From assembly GCA_025642065.1 (NCBI GenBank), contig JAODUP010001069.1, positions 1 to 64,000 of the forward strand: a stretch of DNA of 64,000 nucleotides. The letters are read 5' to 3'. The notes under the pieces are model-generated. The model was given only the letters and a program-made list of their open reading frames with translations. It did not search any database and had not been told where the DNA came from. Shown piece by piece: positions 24,585 through 39,000 of the stretch. The position numbers were made by a program, and so were the translations under genes. The number at the start of each line of letters is the position of its first letter. The stretch's first letter is position 1. This DNA is from Paralvinella palmiformis. Its lineage: Eukaryota > Annelida > Polychaeta > Terebellida > Alvinellidae.

Positions 24585-25767
24585 ATGTCCAGTGCAATGT
24601 GTGCAGTAAAGATATTTTTTATTTATTTTGCTGCGCTTGTTACTGATTTGTGTCAAGCACAAGTTAATCCCACAGCACAGTACTGTGAACAAAATGCAGG
24701 TAAAGATTATACCCTGTAATTTAAGTATTTTATTAAGTGCAGTAAAGTGTTTGCTTACATATGTTTATTATAATTAATAGTGATGTAATTATTGTTTTTA
24801 TTTAAAGATTAACTATCGTGAGCCAAAACCGTAATGCAGCACTCCAGTGTTTTGTCATAAAATAGTACTGCTTAAAGGTCATGGCATTTTGTTGACATCA
24901 TCATGTTTACAGTTCTTTCAGAAATAACATAATTTTCCAAACCATTTTTGATAAATGACCTTTCTTACAATCTGATTTGATTATACTTCACAGTGCTTTC
25001 TACAAATAAACCTATCTACCGGTCAGAAGACACTTTAGCAGCATCATGTGTTTTGCCATCGTCATGTTACCGCTATGTTGATGATGTTGTCTTTCAACTG
25101 GCAGACAACACTCTACCAATTGCAGACACTACTATAGGAAACACTACCTTCACGGTGACTTCAAGATATTCTGTCCAGGCTGGGGACAGTGGTAAACATC
25201 TCAAATGTGTTATTAGTAGTCAGAAAACATCAGCAGATGCACTGTCTGCAAAGGAAACTCTGATTGTTGCAGGTATTTGCTAGAATAGTGTTTTTGCTTA
25301 CTACTAATAGTAGGTTTATTCATCATATATTAATGACCAGGTTTTTATGGTTTAAATGTTGTTTAGTGTGTAGTCAGTGTTTTACTAACATGTGTCACTG
25401 ATAATGAGATGTTTCAGTAAAGTTTATCACATAAACATTGTGGAAACTGTGGGTTTTTTCAAGCCTGAACCAAAATTTGGCTAAAACCACCAATGTCAAA
25501 AACCTGCCAGTGCTAATTTATGTTAGTTAAGATATTCACCATGAGAATAGTCATGAGGCAATAAACCTTTACTCTGTTATGTTGAAAAATATTGGCAAGT
25601 TTGGCATTTTAAGATAAATATGCTAATATATATATATATATATGTGGGGGGGGGAGTAGGATGTGGATACCATTATACTGCAACAGTACTCCAAAAATAC
25701 GTGAATTAGTGTCCAGATTTGACAAATGTTTTTCCTTATTTTGTATTGATATCTTTAAGGTGCATTC

Positions 25768-25809
<42 letters not shown>

Positions 25810-26179
25810 GTCTTGCACATTACTCAAATACATTTTTCTTAACAATAAAAATCATAATTTATTAAGTAGACATGTATACGTCAATGAATACAGATAGATA
25901 CATTTAAAACTTCATAAAACTATTTCTTCTAAATTATTTTTAGTACACTTTTGAACATGTTGGAAAAGTTCATTCTTTTGTCTTAATGATTGACACCCTT
26001 TTAGTAATAATTGGTCCAGATAATTTTTATTTGATGGATCTGTGCAAAGTTTATCCACAGTTAGTATGTTAATAACTCTCCTACTGATAGACTCTTGTTT
26101 AACAGATTCAATTACTTTGAACATTTGTGCAGCTGTGATATATAATGCTTCCATTATTCCAACTGGGGTCTGATATCAG

Positions 26180-26216
<37 letters not shown>

Positions 26217-29200
26217 CAACTGCAGACCATATAAAATTATCACCCAGGTTCTAGATTGTGTTGTTTTTTACTGGCTGTTTTTATCAGTATACTGATATGA
26301 TCTTCCCAGTTCATGCAATCATTTAAATGAAGCCCAAATTGATGATATTTTTGTACTTATTCAAGTTCAGCACCACTGAGAAATAGCATTGGATACTGAG
26401 TCTGTGGGTTGTTTGACATCACCCTGAATATGGTTTTTGCTTTGTTGGATGGCATAAATCATTGATAGATGTTCCAGGTTCCTATTCATCCATTCAAAGT
26501 TTATCACTGTGTTATCTTTGACTAAACTTGGCGTAAGCAGCACACCATCTGCATATACGTAGATATGTGATAAGAAACAGCATTGGCCCCAAGATGGATC
26601 CTTGAGCAATGTCTGCTGTCCCCTTTTGCCATTTAGATTTTGATCCATCTAGTATTACTGATATTTTGCTTTTTGTCCAGATAGCTGCATATCAAGTCAT
26701 ACAGAGATTCATCAATTTAAAAAAGATTTAATTTTCAATTTCAGTACTATGGTAAATTATCTTGAAAGCTTTTGACAGATCAACAAATAATATGGAGCTA
26801 TATATATCCAAATTTTTGTATATTCTCTCTTCTGTGTAGAAAAGTTGGTTTGCCGTTGAATTTATCTTTTTACAGCCAGATTTTTTCCATGTTAATAAAT
26901 CTCTGTTTTCAAACATTGTATAAATTTGTTTATAGATGGATCATTCAAGCACCTTTTCTACACATGACAATAATTATATTGGTTTATAGTTTTTGATATC
27001 TTCTCTGCTGCTTTTTTTTAGATTAGTGAGATCGGTGATATCACGAAATGTTGTCATCTGAATCACTTTTTTTAATAGTGATGTCATGGATGTGGACTGG
27101 CTATGGAAGTTTAAGAAATTTCATTGACAAACAGTCAGGGCCCTCTGCCATTCTCAATTTGAAGTTTTGATGGAACAGATAGGTGTTTCATTTTCTGTGA
27201 GCTCAGGATAGTGGTGTTCCTCCAATGTGGGCAGATTGTGTTCAGGTGTCACATGTGGTACTTGCGATTGTGAAGCAAATTAATCTGTTAGTAGGTTTCT
27301 GCTATATTGTTGCATTTCATGCAACAGTATGAGTATCTTGCCTAACTTGTCTTCTGCCTTTCTTCATCTCAAGAATTGTTTCTACTTTCACATTTCAGGT
27401 CCTGTTTGTGATTTTCGTTTGGCACCATGTATTTTTGTGTATTTTTGCATTAACATCTTGTTTCACCCGGTTATAAACATCTAGATGCTCATTCTTTCTG
27501 GTTGTTGAGTATCATTTCCTATTTCTGGTTCTGATTGTAGTTTTAATATTTTTCGTAACCCATGGTTTATCTTGTGGGGTAAGTTTTTAATGGCATGATG
27601 GGGGTATATTATGATCTTCATTGTTTTATTTTTGTGTAATCGTGAAGCACATCCTCATATGAATTTTCTTGAATGTGGCTGCATTCATTCCTTCAACATC
27701 GACTTCATAGTACTTCTGCATGGTTGGCTTTCTCCCCGGCAGAAAGGTATTTCTCCCCTGCTATGGGGAGAAATGACAGAAACTGGAGAGAAATGGCAGA
27801 AACTCAGGAGAAACTTCCAGATGTGTTTATTTTAAGGTGAAAAGCATAACCATGTGTAAGCCATGGTATCACCAAGTACATTTGTACAGGGATACTATTA
27901 AATTAATAATGATTTCATCTGTTTAATAATGTTTAAGAAAAACAACAAAGTGCTTCCAGACATAATCTCACTGTCTACTTCCCTTGAATATGTTGAATGT
28001 TATGTGGTAAAGTACAAAACAAAACTACAAACCTGCAAGATAAAGCAATTTGTCCAGCCACAATATTCAACATTTACAAAGTATAAATTTGTATGTCATA
28101 TGTGCACATCAAGAGACTATATGTAAATGATGACATTATCAATAGCCATGTGAATTTATACTACTGATGATCAGCCAACATATCTGCTCAAGAATAACTA
28201 ACTAATCTGCTGAGATTGATAACCCCCATCAGTGTCACATTAATCTAGTCAATATGAAGTCTATCTACCACATTATAATTAGGCAGTGCATATACTTCCC
28301 TATGCTATGGTGTAATAACAATTATACATCACTCACTCACTGCTGCATATTTAATATGCAGCAGTGGGTGAGTGTTATTACACAGCAGCATCTCTTCACA
28401 GTGATACATACATGTAGTTATTACTACAGACTACATGATGGTGTCAGTAGTATTCAAGCATGACTAGACACACCATCACCCTCCTCATAGTTGATTGGGT
28501 ATTTGATAGTGTTATGCTACCTTGCATAACAAAGCAGTCATTAGAACATCAAATTTATTCAGCATTATAATGTATTATCACTGCACAGATACCAGAAATA
28601 AATAATCTCAATCTTTTATCTCACAATCTTAAACGTGATGAATTATTGACATACACTTTAAATAAGTATGTGGCATGTGGACAAGATTTATAATTAAATA
28701 ACTTATGCTTATGTATATTGGTTTCAACCTGTTAAAGTCTCTATTAAATTAATTGGGTAATTTAGTTTCTCCCCTTTCTGCCATTTCTCCCCTGAAGAGA
28801 AAGTATTTCTTCCATATCGGTAGAAACTGGGTAATTATCATGGTTTTTACCGTGATGTGGAGAAACCCGCCAGCCCTGTACTTCTGAATCGATTTATTAC
28901 ATAAGTGTGTATTCGTAGAATGATAAATCTATAATACACAACTGCATGCATTTGACATGCTGATGGATGGTAGAGTGCCTGATGCTATCATGTGATAAGG
29001 ACAGTCTGTAAATATGAGATCCAGTGTGTTAGGTAGTGTACTCATTATGTAAGTCAGCTCACTGATAAGTCGGTGAAGACCAAAGGCTGATGTGAGATCC
29101 ACTAAATGTTATTTTAGTTCACTCCCTGGGTCTGGGGCAGTTCATTGTGTGCAGCAGTCATTGAAGTCTCCCAGCAAATATGCACCATAAGATTCATATA

Positions 29201-32200
29201 TTAATATTATTATTATGGCAGCTTTTAATGAAATCTGTAATTCTTCCATTATTTTTAATCCTTATTCTCTGTATATTCCTGGTGGAAGATAGCAAACTGC
29301 AACCAATATTGATTTTTATTTTTGTTTGATATATTTTTTTGCCTTAAAAATTCGACTAATTAATTTTATAAATCACTTCTTCTTTTGCATATCAGTGTGC
29401 AGTTAGCATAGATGCATATCCTTCCACTGCATCCTTTTCTGTCATTATGATAAACATCATATTCTCCCATTATAAAGTATTATTCTTCATGTGCACATTC
29501 TGTGAGTCATGCTTCATTGTCGTATATAAAAAGTTTCCTCAAATTGTAATGATGACATGGAATATGGTAACCTTTTTGTTGTCATGTTTATCAGTGCATT
29601 GTCTAGAAGATATAGAAATTACTCTTAGAGATTGGCATATGCAGCTGAGCAGTTAAGCTTCATTTTTGTTTGTATCCATTGGCTTATTTGTTATGAGCCA
29701 TTTCCAAATTTGACTCCAATCTGTTTTCTCGATAATGGTCAGAGGAGAAGACTCTTTGTTTTGCTTGATGCAGACTTTGCTTTCTCTAGCCTGTGTGTCA
29801 CCTTTGAATGAGTTCTTTATTCATCGAGTATCTGGTTTCAGCAAAGAGCTCTATCTCCTTTGGGTCTAAGGCTTCATTAACGTATATCAATTCATCACAT
29901 CTTACTTCTGCTCATACTATATTTGGTTTCTTTTTGGATGCGATTACTATGAGTATCTTGTCCTTGGCCTTTTTTCTGGTTTCTTTTTCCTCGTTGTCTT
30001 ATTGCACTGTCCATGTTCATTTGGTGCAAATTAATAAGTTTCTTCTTGCACAATTTTATCGATAGTTTATCAAAAGTTTCATCATTCCTCTTCACTACCC
30101 TGGCGTTAACCGATAGCTTTTTTTTTCTCTTGGCTGGTTGTTTCAAGATTTTGAGTTCATTTTTAATTGAATCAGTCGTTTCCTGTTGGCTTATCACTGT
30201 TCTGATCAGCCTAACTATGTTTTTAGCATTCCCCCGTAATTAAGGGTTCCACAACCGGTACTATCACGCTACTACTGAATGCACTCGAGGCCTTTTCATC
30301 TTCAGATGAATCAATCATAAATCGTCTGAAGGCTGTAAAATCCCTCATCGATTTCGTGGTTTTGATGCTTCTAGACTTTCCGTCTGTCACTTGTCGGAAG
30401 AAGTAGTTCACGATGATGTCATTTGTTTTATCTTCTAATAACCTGTTTTTCATAATCAGTGATTTAGTTATTAGTTGACTTTTAAGTTACCAGTTAATTT
30501 AACGCAGGGATATAGCATATCATGGTTTCTAAGTAACAGCGAGTATTCTGTCCATATGTTTACCAATAGCAATCACATCTGTCAGTTGATTGTAAATGGT
30601 GTAATGTTTTGATACTGTGATGATCTAAGATGTGTAAAACGAACAAACAGTCACAAATTTCATCACCTTAAGGAGTTACGATTTAGTTGAGTTCAGTATT
30701 ATTATTGTTGTTATTGTTAATGGAGTTAATTATATGTTAATTAACCCAAAAATATACTGACATAAAATAATAAATTTCAACAATATTCATGAAGGCAACT
30801 CATAAGTGTTACATTTTCTTATCAGTACGCATAACCGAATATGACAGCGTTTGAGTAGAAATATTTTCACAACAAAACATGCGTAGGTTAAATATTTCAT
30901 ACATGTTCCAAAATAAAACAAGATGACTCGTGCTTTGTTTAGCTTCAGTGCTGATTATACCTGGAACAGATGGCCATAGGCTGGCTCGCTAGATAAATAT
31001 CCCAGAAATTTAGGCATCATTGAGCAATCTTATTCATCCTGAAGTAACTTCTCTTTATCTGATTGATCTTTTTCAGAGCCACCATCACCTGTAGAGAATA
31101 TTACCTGTGTGGTATTTTCTTACCTGAGTATGAATTGTTCTTTCTGGCCAAAGCAACAACAGACAGGAATACCGACTACCTACAATGTATACTACCAGCG
31201 TCAATTTATTGAAATGTAAGATTATCAAGTCAGAAAACAATAAACAAATAACTAAAAATTGATTTGATTAGTTGTTCTACAAACAGTTGGGCAATTCCAG
31301 ATGTTTAGATACCTGCTACACATCAATTAAATGTTAAACATATTTGGGTTTTTTATGATGGCAGTCTGAAATGGTTATCTGTCGTTTATGAATTGTGTGT
31401 GTTATAGCCACATTGACACTCGCATTGTTTTACCTCTCATGTGTACATGGACAGATGTGATCATCTTGACTGATATCAAGATTTTCTTATCTTAAAATAT
31501 TACTATCTGCTTTCTAGATCCACGGTATTAAAACAGACATAAGATTCATTTTAAATGCTAAAAATCACCATTTCCCCCCTTGACTAAACTTTGACCTAAT
31601 TTGGTAGCTGTCTGGGACAGATTTTCTTAAAAGCTTTTATAATTCATATAATAAATGGCTGTTCATATTCTGTGCTAGTACTGTCTTAGTTCTTGAGGGG
31701 TTATCTGACATCAAAATTGTTGTTGAATCCTATCTATTTTGTCTATTCTTCAAACTGATCATTGAGATCATCATTAGTAACATACATGGTAATGATTCTG
31801 GTTCACCTTCTCCTTTGAAAGTAATCATTTTGCTTTGATCAGTCAAGTTTAATTCCTCACTGTTATCGAATGGAGTTACTAAATCTGTCCAGATTGTATT
31901 TCTCAGATCTGTGGTTACCCGCAGCCAGTTGAAAATATTTTTATTCAAATGGTGAGCACACACTAACTATCTACATCCAAAAGAGAAGTTGTTTTGTGTG
32001 TTTAGTCTTATTAATGAGAAATACAGACAGAATTAAGCACATTTAATTTGGCCATTTCCCGAATTTGAAAATATTTTGATCTGAAATAGTGAAATGCAAA
32101 AGATAATTAATTTCATTAATCCAGATTTCTTTTTGTGGTAGACATTTTACTAGTTACAATGCATATTACACCATTTGGGCGCTTTAATAGTGCAACGTTT

Positions 32201-34062
32201 AGAGCAAAATGCTGCAAAACTCCAGGTTTTGGGTGCAAATCCAACTTGTGCCATATGTTCCAGGGGTGGCCAGTGCTGAGGTTTAACAATGATATCACCT
32301 ATGTGACTTCATGGGTAGAGCATGGGACTGCTAACCCATGAATATTCCAGCTGTATAGTAGGAGGAATTTTCCGTCCAGCCAGGCAACTGGGAAGGTTTT
32401 TCCATTGCTTATGCCACCTGTTGTAAACTCTAAATTCATTCTTGGTGAAGCTGTAAATTACTTGAGGTAGCCAGCCACATAAGATAACTGCCATTTCAGC
32501 AATTATTATTAGTATTATTATTAAACTACTCACTCACTCACTCACTATATCCAATTCGGTTGTTAACATTTTTGCACTATGCTTATTTTACTTAATGACT
32601 ATACTATTCTTATTCATGAACTGTTTTACAACATTAACACAGCCACTTTTTGTGCTTGGTTTCAGGAATTTCCCACCAAAGAATTTTAAGCCTTGCCCTA
32701 ATCGAAAGGGAAATACATGTGTGTTTAATGGGAAAGAATTCCACAGAATAGGATATTATGCAATATTTGTACAATCCCGCAATGAGCTTGGGAATGCAAA
32801 CAAGACTTCAGTATTTGAGGTTGAGCATCTTGGTAAGTTTTATTAGAATGAATATTTAATAACTAACATACAAGGAGAGTCAGGTAACCAGACAGGGGGA
32901 CTGTATGAATGGATGAATGCACATCTGTGCGTGCACATACACACACACAGCTGGTTTCTTTAAAGTTTTTTTCTTGCAGTTAAACTGGAATGCATTAGTA
33001 CATTGAAGGTAGAGGTTAAAGGACAAACATGGTTTAAACTGTTATGGAAGAAACCATATCCAGAACACATACTAGAGAATACAACATATGAAATCTCTGT
33101 ACATTCTTTAGATGACCCTAGGGATGCTGTAAAGGTATGATTGTCTACTTTTAACATGTTGACATAGTTCAGATGATTGTCTACTTTTAACATGTTGACA
33201 TAGTTCAGATGATTGTCTACTTTTAACATGTTGACATAGTTCAGATGATTGTCTACTTTTAACATGTTGACAGAGTTCATTTTTGTCATGATTTTAATAT
33301 AAGGATTCACGTACAATATATAATTTTTGTGATTGAGATTTCTGTTTGTTATAAGGTCTGTATGCAAGCCTAGATGATTGGGCTACGGCCTTTTATTGAT
33401 TAATGAAACATCTCTTATCCATGAGTAATACTGGGGAAAACCACATGTTAAATCAACATCTAGGCATTTTTTTAATAGTGTTGGAAGTTTGTGGAGGCCA
33501 GCAGATGAATCACTTTTCAAAACTTAAAAGCCTGTCATAAAATATGGGAGCCTATATAAGATGTTGTTGTATTTGTCTTGTAGAGTTCCAACTTTTTTTT
33601 TTGGGGGGGAGACATTAAATGTATGGGGTCAACACACTTCCGTGCCACCACAAAGCCATTTTATGTACACAGGAATATTTTATATTTTAAGCAATATTTG
33701 GGACATAGAAACTATGTATCTCACAACTATACCCAGCTATATTGTTTCTTTGTTAAACTTTAAGACTATCATTGGCATGCTAAATCTGGGTGTAAACGTC
33801 TGTAATTTACTACTGGATCGGTAAATTCCATACGAGTCAAGTTTTTGATGAGATGATGTATAACATATATCTTAATTATCACAATGATAATAGAATTAGC
33901 CAAAATATGCTAATTACCCATTCAAATATTAAATGCTATTGTGTAAAAATTAAATGCTATTGTGTAAAAATGCTCTCATGGATTCCACGAATCGGGGTCC
34001 AAGGTCTGACCGTGTTATAACTGATTTTGTGTTATAATGGACCACAGGATAATGGGTGCCTA

Positions 34063-34104
<42 letters not shown>

Positions 34105-37100
34105 GCATTTTGAATATAACAAAATGATCTAGATGGTTTGTTTTTTGTCTTCCCAAGTGATAGAATTAAAATCTTGCTATCTGTCTCATTTTTGGTCCAT
34201 TTATCTCCACGTTTTAACTTTTTTATGTTTTTTGTTCTCTTCTAGATAAATATAACTTCACAGAACACATATGTGACATACAATGTAACTGATCGGATAC
34301 CATACATCTCATATACAGTAATGATACGCTCATTTCCATGGATCTACCTGGGAACACGGCTTTCTCCAGGCGGATACTGGAGTGATTCAGCAACAATGGA
34401 GGTCACTACTATGGCAGATGGTAAGTGTTTGACTGACATGAAATAGTGCTTGTAAAATTGCATTGGCATATATCAGTATTATTTGATATTATTCATCAGT
34501 GCAAGTTAATTGGTGTTAACATTTTGATACAGATATGCTACCAGTATGATGCTTATTGCACTTAGCACATGTATATGTAAGCATTTGAGTACAAGAATGT
34601 ATATTAAATGCATAACTTAAGCTATCACATTTACTCTTAATATTCATCCACAATGAAATAATTAATTCTATTGGACCTGTCACACTGGTAGCGTATGTCA
34701 GTGTATGAAAAACATCACTCATACACTGGTGTACGCTGACATATGCTATGGGTATGTTAGGCATAGGTTGTATATGTTTAAAGTACAGCAGCATATGCTG
34801 GCATACGGCGAGGTAGAAAATTATTTTTAAGCATGCTTAAAATTTTGTGGGTACTCCGACGTATGGCCATAAGCTAACATTTCCTAACATTCGTTGGTCA
34901 TATGCTACTCATAGGTTAAATACAGTGAGTATATGCACAATTTTGCATTTTCAAGGGCTTCTTGTGCATATGAAAATTATCTTATGAATTTTCATACGCA
35001 ACTCATACGTTTCTCTCATACGTTATAGTGTGACAGGGCCATATGATTGGATCAAAATAGTCATGCAACACATGATCTGTTTGGGCTTTTAACACGTGTT
35101 ATGTCTAAGTGTCTTGTCTTTTGCTTGGGAAAAGGTAGACTGCACAGTGTTGTGTGTTTATAGCTTAAATAAAATATAAATTTCTTGAATGTGTGTATAG
35201 AGAATGATTTGCCATTTATTATATGTTGTGTGTGCATATAGGATTGCCTGTCAATTATAATTTATTATTCCATTGTGTATCTACAACTTGAATTCATGGT
35301 CAATTGATTTTTAAGTTATTAAGCATGTTATCTACTTAGTTCAAACTTAAATGATTATCTGATTGTACCTAACCCTATTGATCTATCAGTGACTTTCCAG
35401 AATGACTTCACATTGTTTAAATTCCTGTGATTTCATTTCATTCACCAGATGGCAGGACCACACACACATGTGCATGCACCTGCACACACACACAAACAAC
35501 ACACACATACGCATGCATGCACACACACACACACACACCTTTTCAGTTGACATGTTGTCAGTACTTTAAGATTAATAATAAATAATGTGGAAATAATTCA
35601 TCCAGATATTAAAAATTTAATCAATTATCACCTTTTGTTCATTTAAATGGATAGACCAAAATTAAAGGGTGAACGAACACAAAAAGTAAATATGATAATT
35701 AGTTATATATGCAGCAGGTGATTAGTGTTGTCAATCTACTTTATTTGTTAAAGAAAATGCAGAAGAGAGATTTTTATGCTGTATATCTGTCAATTCGTAT
35801 TTGCTTTTGAAGTTCCTGGCAGAGCTCCTCAAGTGACAGCTGGAGGCTTCCTTTATCACAGAATTACCAAAATGCTGGATATTTATTGGCAGGTTAGAAT
35901 ACAAAACACTTTACATAAAGACACAAACATAATATCATTTGTATTTAACACACACTGCACCATGATATGGGCAATTTTAACTAGCAGTATGACAGATTTT
36001 CTGTAACGTATCATCACCATATGGTTCTGTGATTATTGTATGTTGTGTTTATTTCTAGCACGTTCCTTTGTATTTGATTCATGGAGAACCAGAACATTAT
36101 CGTATTCGTCTGTTTCATCGGTCGGCCAATGATGTTCCATCTTGTCGTGGTGATAATCCCATTATGTGGAAAGTTGACTCCAGAGCATCCAGTACAAATC
36201 AGACATTTAATGAGCATGACCCTTATGATGTCTGCATTGATTTAAATAATCAGATTGGGTATAATGAGAGTCTTCAGTTAATACCAATAAGAATACCTGA
36301 AAAGGGTATGTATGTTTGTTTGTTTGTAGGTACATATATATACAATGCATTCTTTGTTTGAGCACACAGAATGCATCCATTAATATGGATATCTGCCTGT
36401 ATTTGTGTTATAAAAGTAGAATATTACATGAATTCAAAAACTGTTTATCATTGCTGCTGGTAATCTGAATATTGTGAAACTTAGACTCTGAGTGAATATC
36501 AAACATGAGGATGAAAACTATTCCTTCATTAACCTCAACTATTATGGAAATGTTACAGATTTACCAACTGACTGAAGTTTCTTTCTGTTTTCAGTTTCTA
36601 AGATAATGTTTCTGCTCTCTGTGCTGTTTTACTACTTTGGGACTATTTTAGTTCATGTTTTGGCGATTTATTGTTTTGTAACTAGATCCAATCTTTATTT
36701 CACTGATTTGATTAATGGCCGTGCTTTGGTTGGCCAGTGAGACTAGAGTGCTGAGTCACTCCATTCATCAAACTCCGGTGAAAACAAACTAAAATTAGTT
36801 CTTAAAAAATTGTTCTTAATAACCAGCCTAAACCATTCCATGTAAATGTCATTATCCTGTCCAAATCATCCCTGCTTGTCATTTCTGAATTTTTCTCATC
36901 TAAATCAATGTTAACCATCATTAATCCAGCTGTTGTCTATTCTGAATACTGATCACTGATTAAACCGATTTCCCACAAGCAGAATATCTTTGATGTGATT
37001 GATATACCACATCCAGTATTTTCTACAAGAAACGTTATCCAACAGTTGACAGTTTGTTCTGTTGTGTGTATTGTGCAAACGAAGATCAGTCGTCTATTGC

Positions 37101-38965
37101 GTAGAGATGCCCTTGATTAAAATGTCGCCTAATTTAGCTGCAATAAAGATGGGAAGCGTCGTACTTATTCAAATTCTCTGTTAATAATAGGTTTTCTGTC
37201 CTCTGATGTACTATGGCAGTTTGTTGATCATCTTTAGATATAATCAGGATATTCTGCATAATTCACCATATCTACCATCGCAATTACAGATCTTAGTCAA
37301 CATGTCTGTTTCTTCTAGAAAACAACACCTAAGCTTGATTTAAGTGCAAAAGTGAAAGAAAGGTGAACCTTATCAAGGAAGTCAGAGTCACACCAAAACA
37401 TATAATTTACGTTTATCAGTAGTAAATGTCATATCTGTGCTAAACAATGTGTCATAAATGGCTTAATCAAAATACAATACAGAGATTTAGACTAAGAGCG
37501 TTTTCACTATATTACACATTTATCATAATGATTTTCTTCTGCATTAATCACTTGGAAATTGGGTCTATTTGATCTCTGTGTATCAACTAGCCCGTTATTA
37601 TGTATCCCTTGGACTTGCAGAGCCTGTTTAGACAAGTTCATCTGTAAAATGAAACTGTCAACAAGTTTGAGGCATGATATAACATAGTTTTGAATGTTTG
37701 GCTTACTATGTTTTGTATCAGTATAATCTATGGCTGTCACAAACTTCTAATCTATCTTTATTTTGTCAACAGCCATCACACAGTTTGTTTGTAACCAGGC
37801 CCAACAATACACCCAGTATTTATTTTGGTTTTATCTTATTAACAATTTATAGTCTGGAGTGCAGATCTGTTACAAGTTTAAATGTCTTAAAAAAAGACAC
37901 ACTCATTTTTCTTTTTTGTCTCCATGTATGGATTGTACAATCCTGCACCATCATGAACAGCTCGAGGAACTACCGGTAGTACTTAATATGTTTGAGTAAG
38001 CTATCCACATTTAATGACAACATTTGTTTCTTACACCAGTAAGCCTTTCTGTGTCCTGTCATTCCAGTATCCTGTCATGTGCTGAAAATGCTCTACATCC
38101 ATGCACAAGCTGTAAATTAGTTTTCAAACATTCCTGTAATCTCTTAGTTTTACTCAATCAAATTTGGTCTGTTTGGTACCTGATTGGAATAGTCACTAGC
38201 ACGTTGAACCACAGATCACTATCACCCAAATTCCAATCTCGGCTTGGGCATATCAGAAGGGTGTTTTATCATTGACTTCACTTCATTACGTTTGAGGGTC
38301 ACTCGGCCCATGTAGCCCACCATGTGCACAAAAGTGGCCATAAAACATCAATGATCATTATTATCATCAAGAGATCAGCACCCATTTATTTGGTTTTCTT
38401 TTGTTGTTAAAATCATTTTCAAGGGCAGTAAACAAAACAAGATTAAAAGCTTGATGATAACAGAATTCCCCACTAATCTAATGTTCGTATATCAGAAATG
38501 GTCCTTAAATGATAGCTAAGATGAGCTATGGTGGACCTATAGGTACACATTTAATTTGGATCAATATAAATACTTTCAGAACTTCGAATACCCAGGTTCT
38601 ATGCCAGACTGAGTGAAGATAACCAGATTGAGGTGCGCATTCTCGAATATACTGGAGCCAATACATACACATTGTATTGGTGTAAAAGCTTCATAATTTC
38701 TTGTTTGAATAAGGTAAGGTATGTCATAGTTATTTATCAGGCATGCTAGTCATCATTACATGTACTCTTCATGTGTAATAATCTGTGTTTCACCATGTGC
38801 CAATCATGTTTACAACATTTTGAATTTACTCCACTGATGGGTCAGATAGAAAAATTGCTAGGTTGAATTCTGTAATAAATTTATATTAATATATATATAT
38901 ATATATATATATTAAAGAGACATACAGGTATATACAGAATCTATATAAATTTTTATTGGTTCTTG

Positions 38966-39000
<35 letters not shown>

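Larger units (their letters stand above)
26367..30453 (-). mobile_element. Decayed CR1/Jockey-like LINE, antisense in receptor intron 2
   Basis: Read on the minus strand from 30453, there are Lys-rich ORF1-like stretches (30453-29895). Next comes an endonuclease domain with AYLLGDFND (near 29160-29180), FGLHRLI and LDLIFTDCP (about 28990-29100). Then an RT lead-in, NLKKSSREDIKNYKPI with LSCVEKVLE (about 26945-27020), the RT core STANQLFYTEERIYKNLD with FVDLSKAF (about 26750-26880), and YVYADGVLLT for the YADD box (about 26525-26560). There are many stops and frameshifts, so it is inactive. A 1.16 kb element interrupts the endonuclease region at 27719-28877. Confidence 0.8.

Noticed and set aside
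33141..33279. CRISPR-like array
   Set aside because: The units are contiguous tandem repeats without spacers, in an animal intron.
36068..36361. ORF extending past receptor exon 8 as a stand-alone gene
   Set aside because: The conserved part ends at the gtatgt donor at 36305; the rest is intron read-through.
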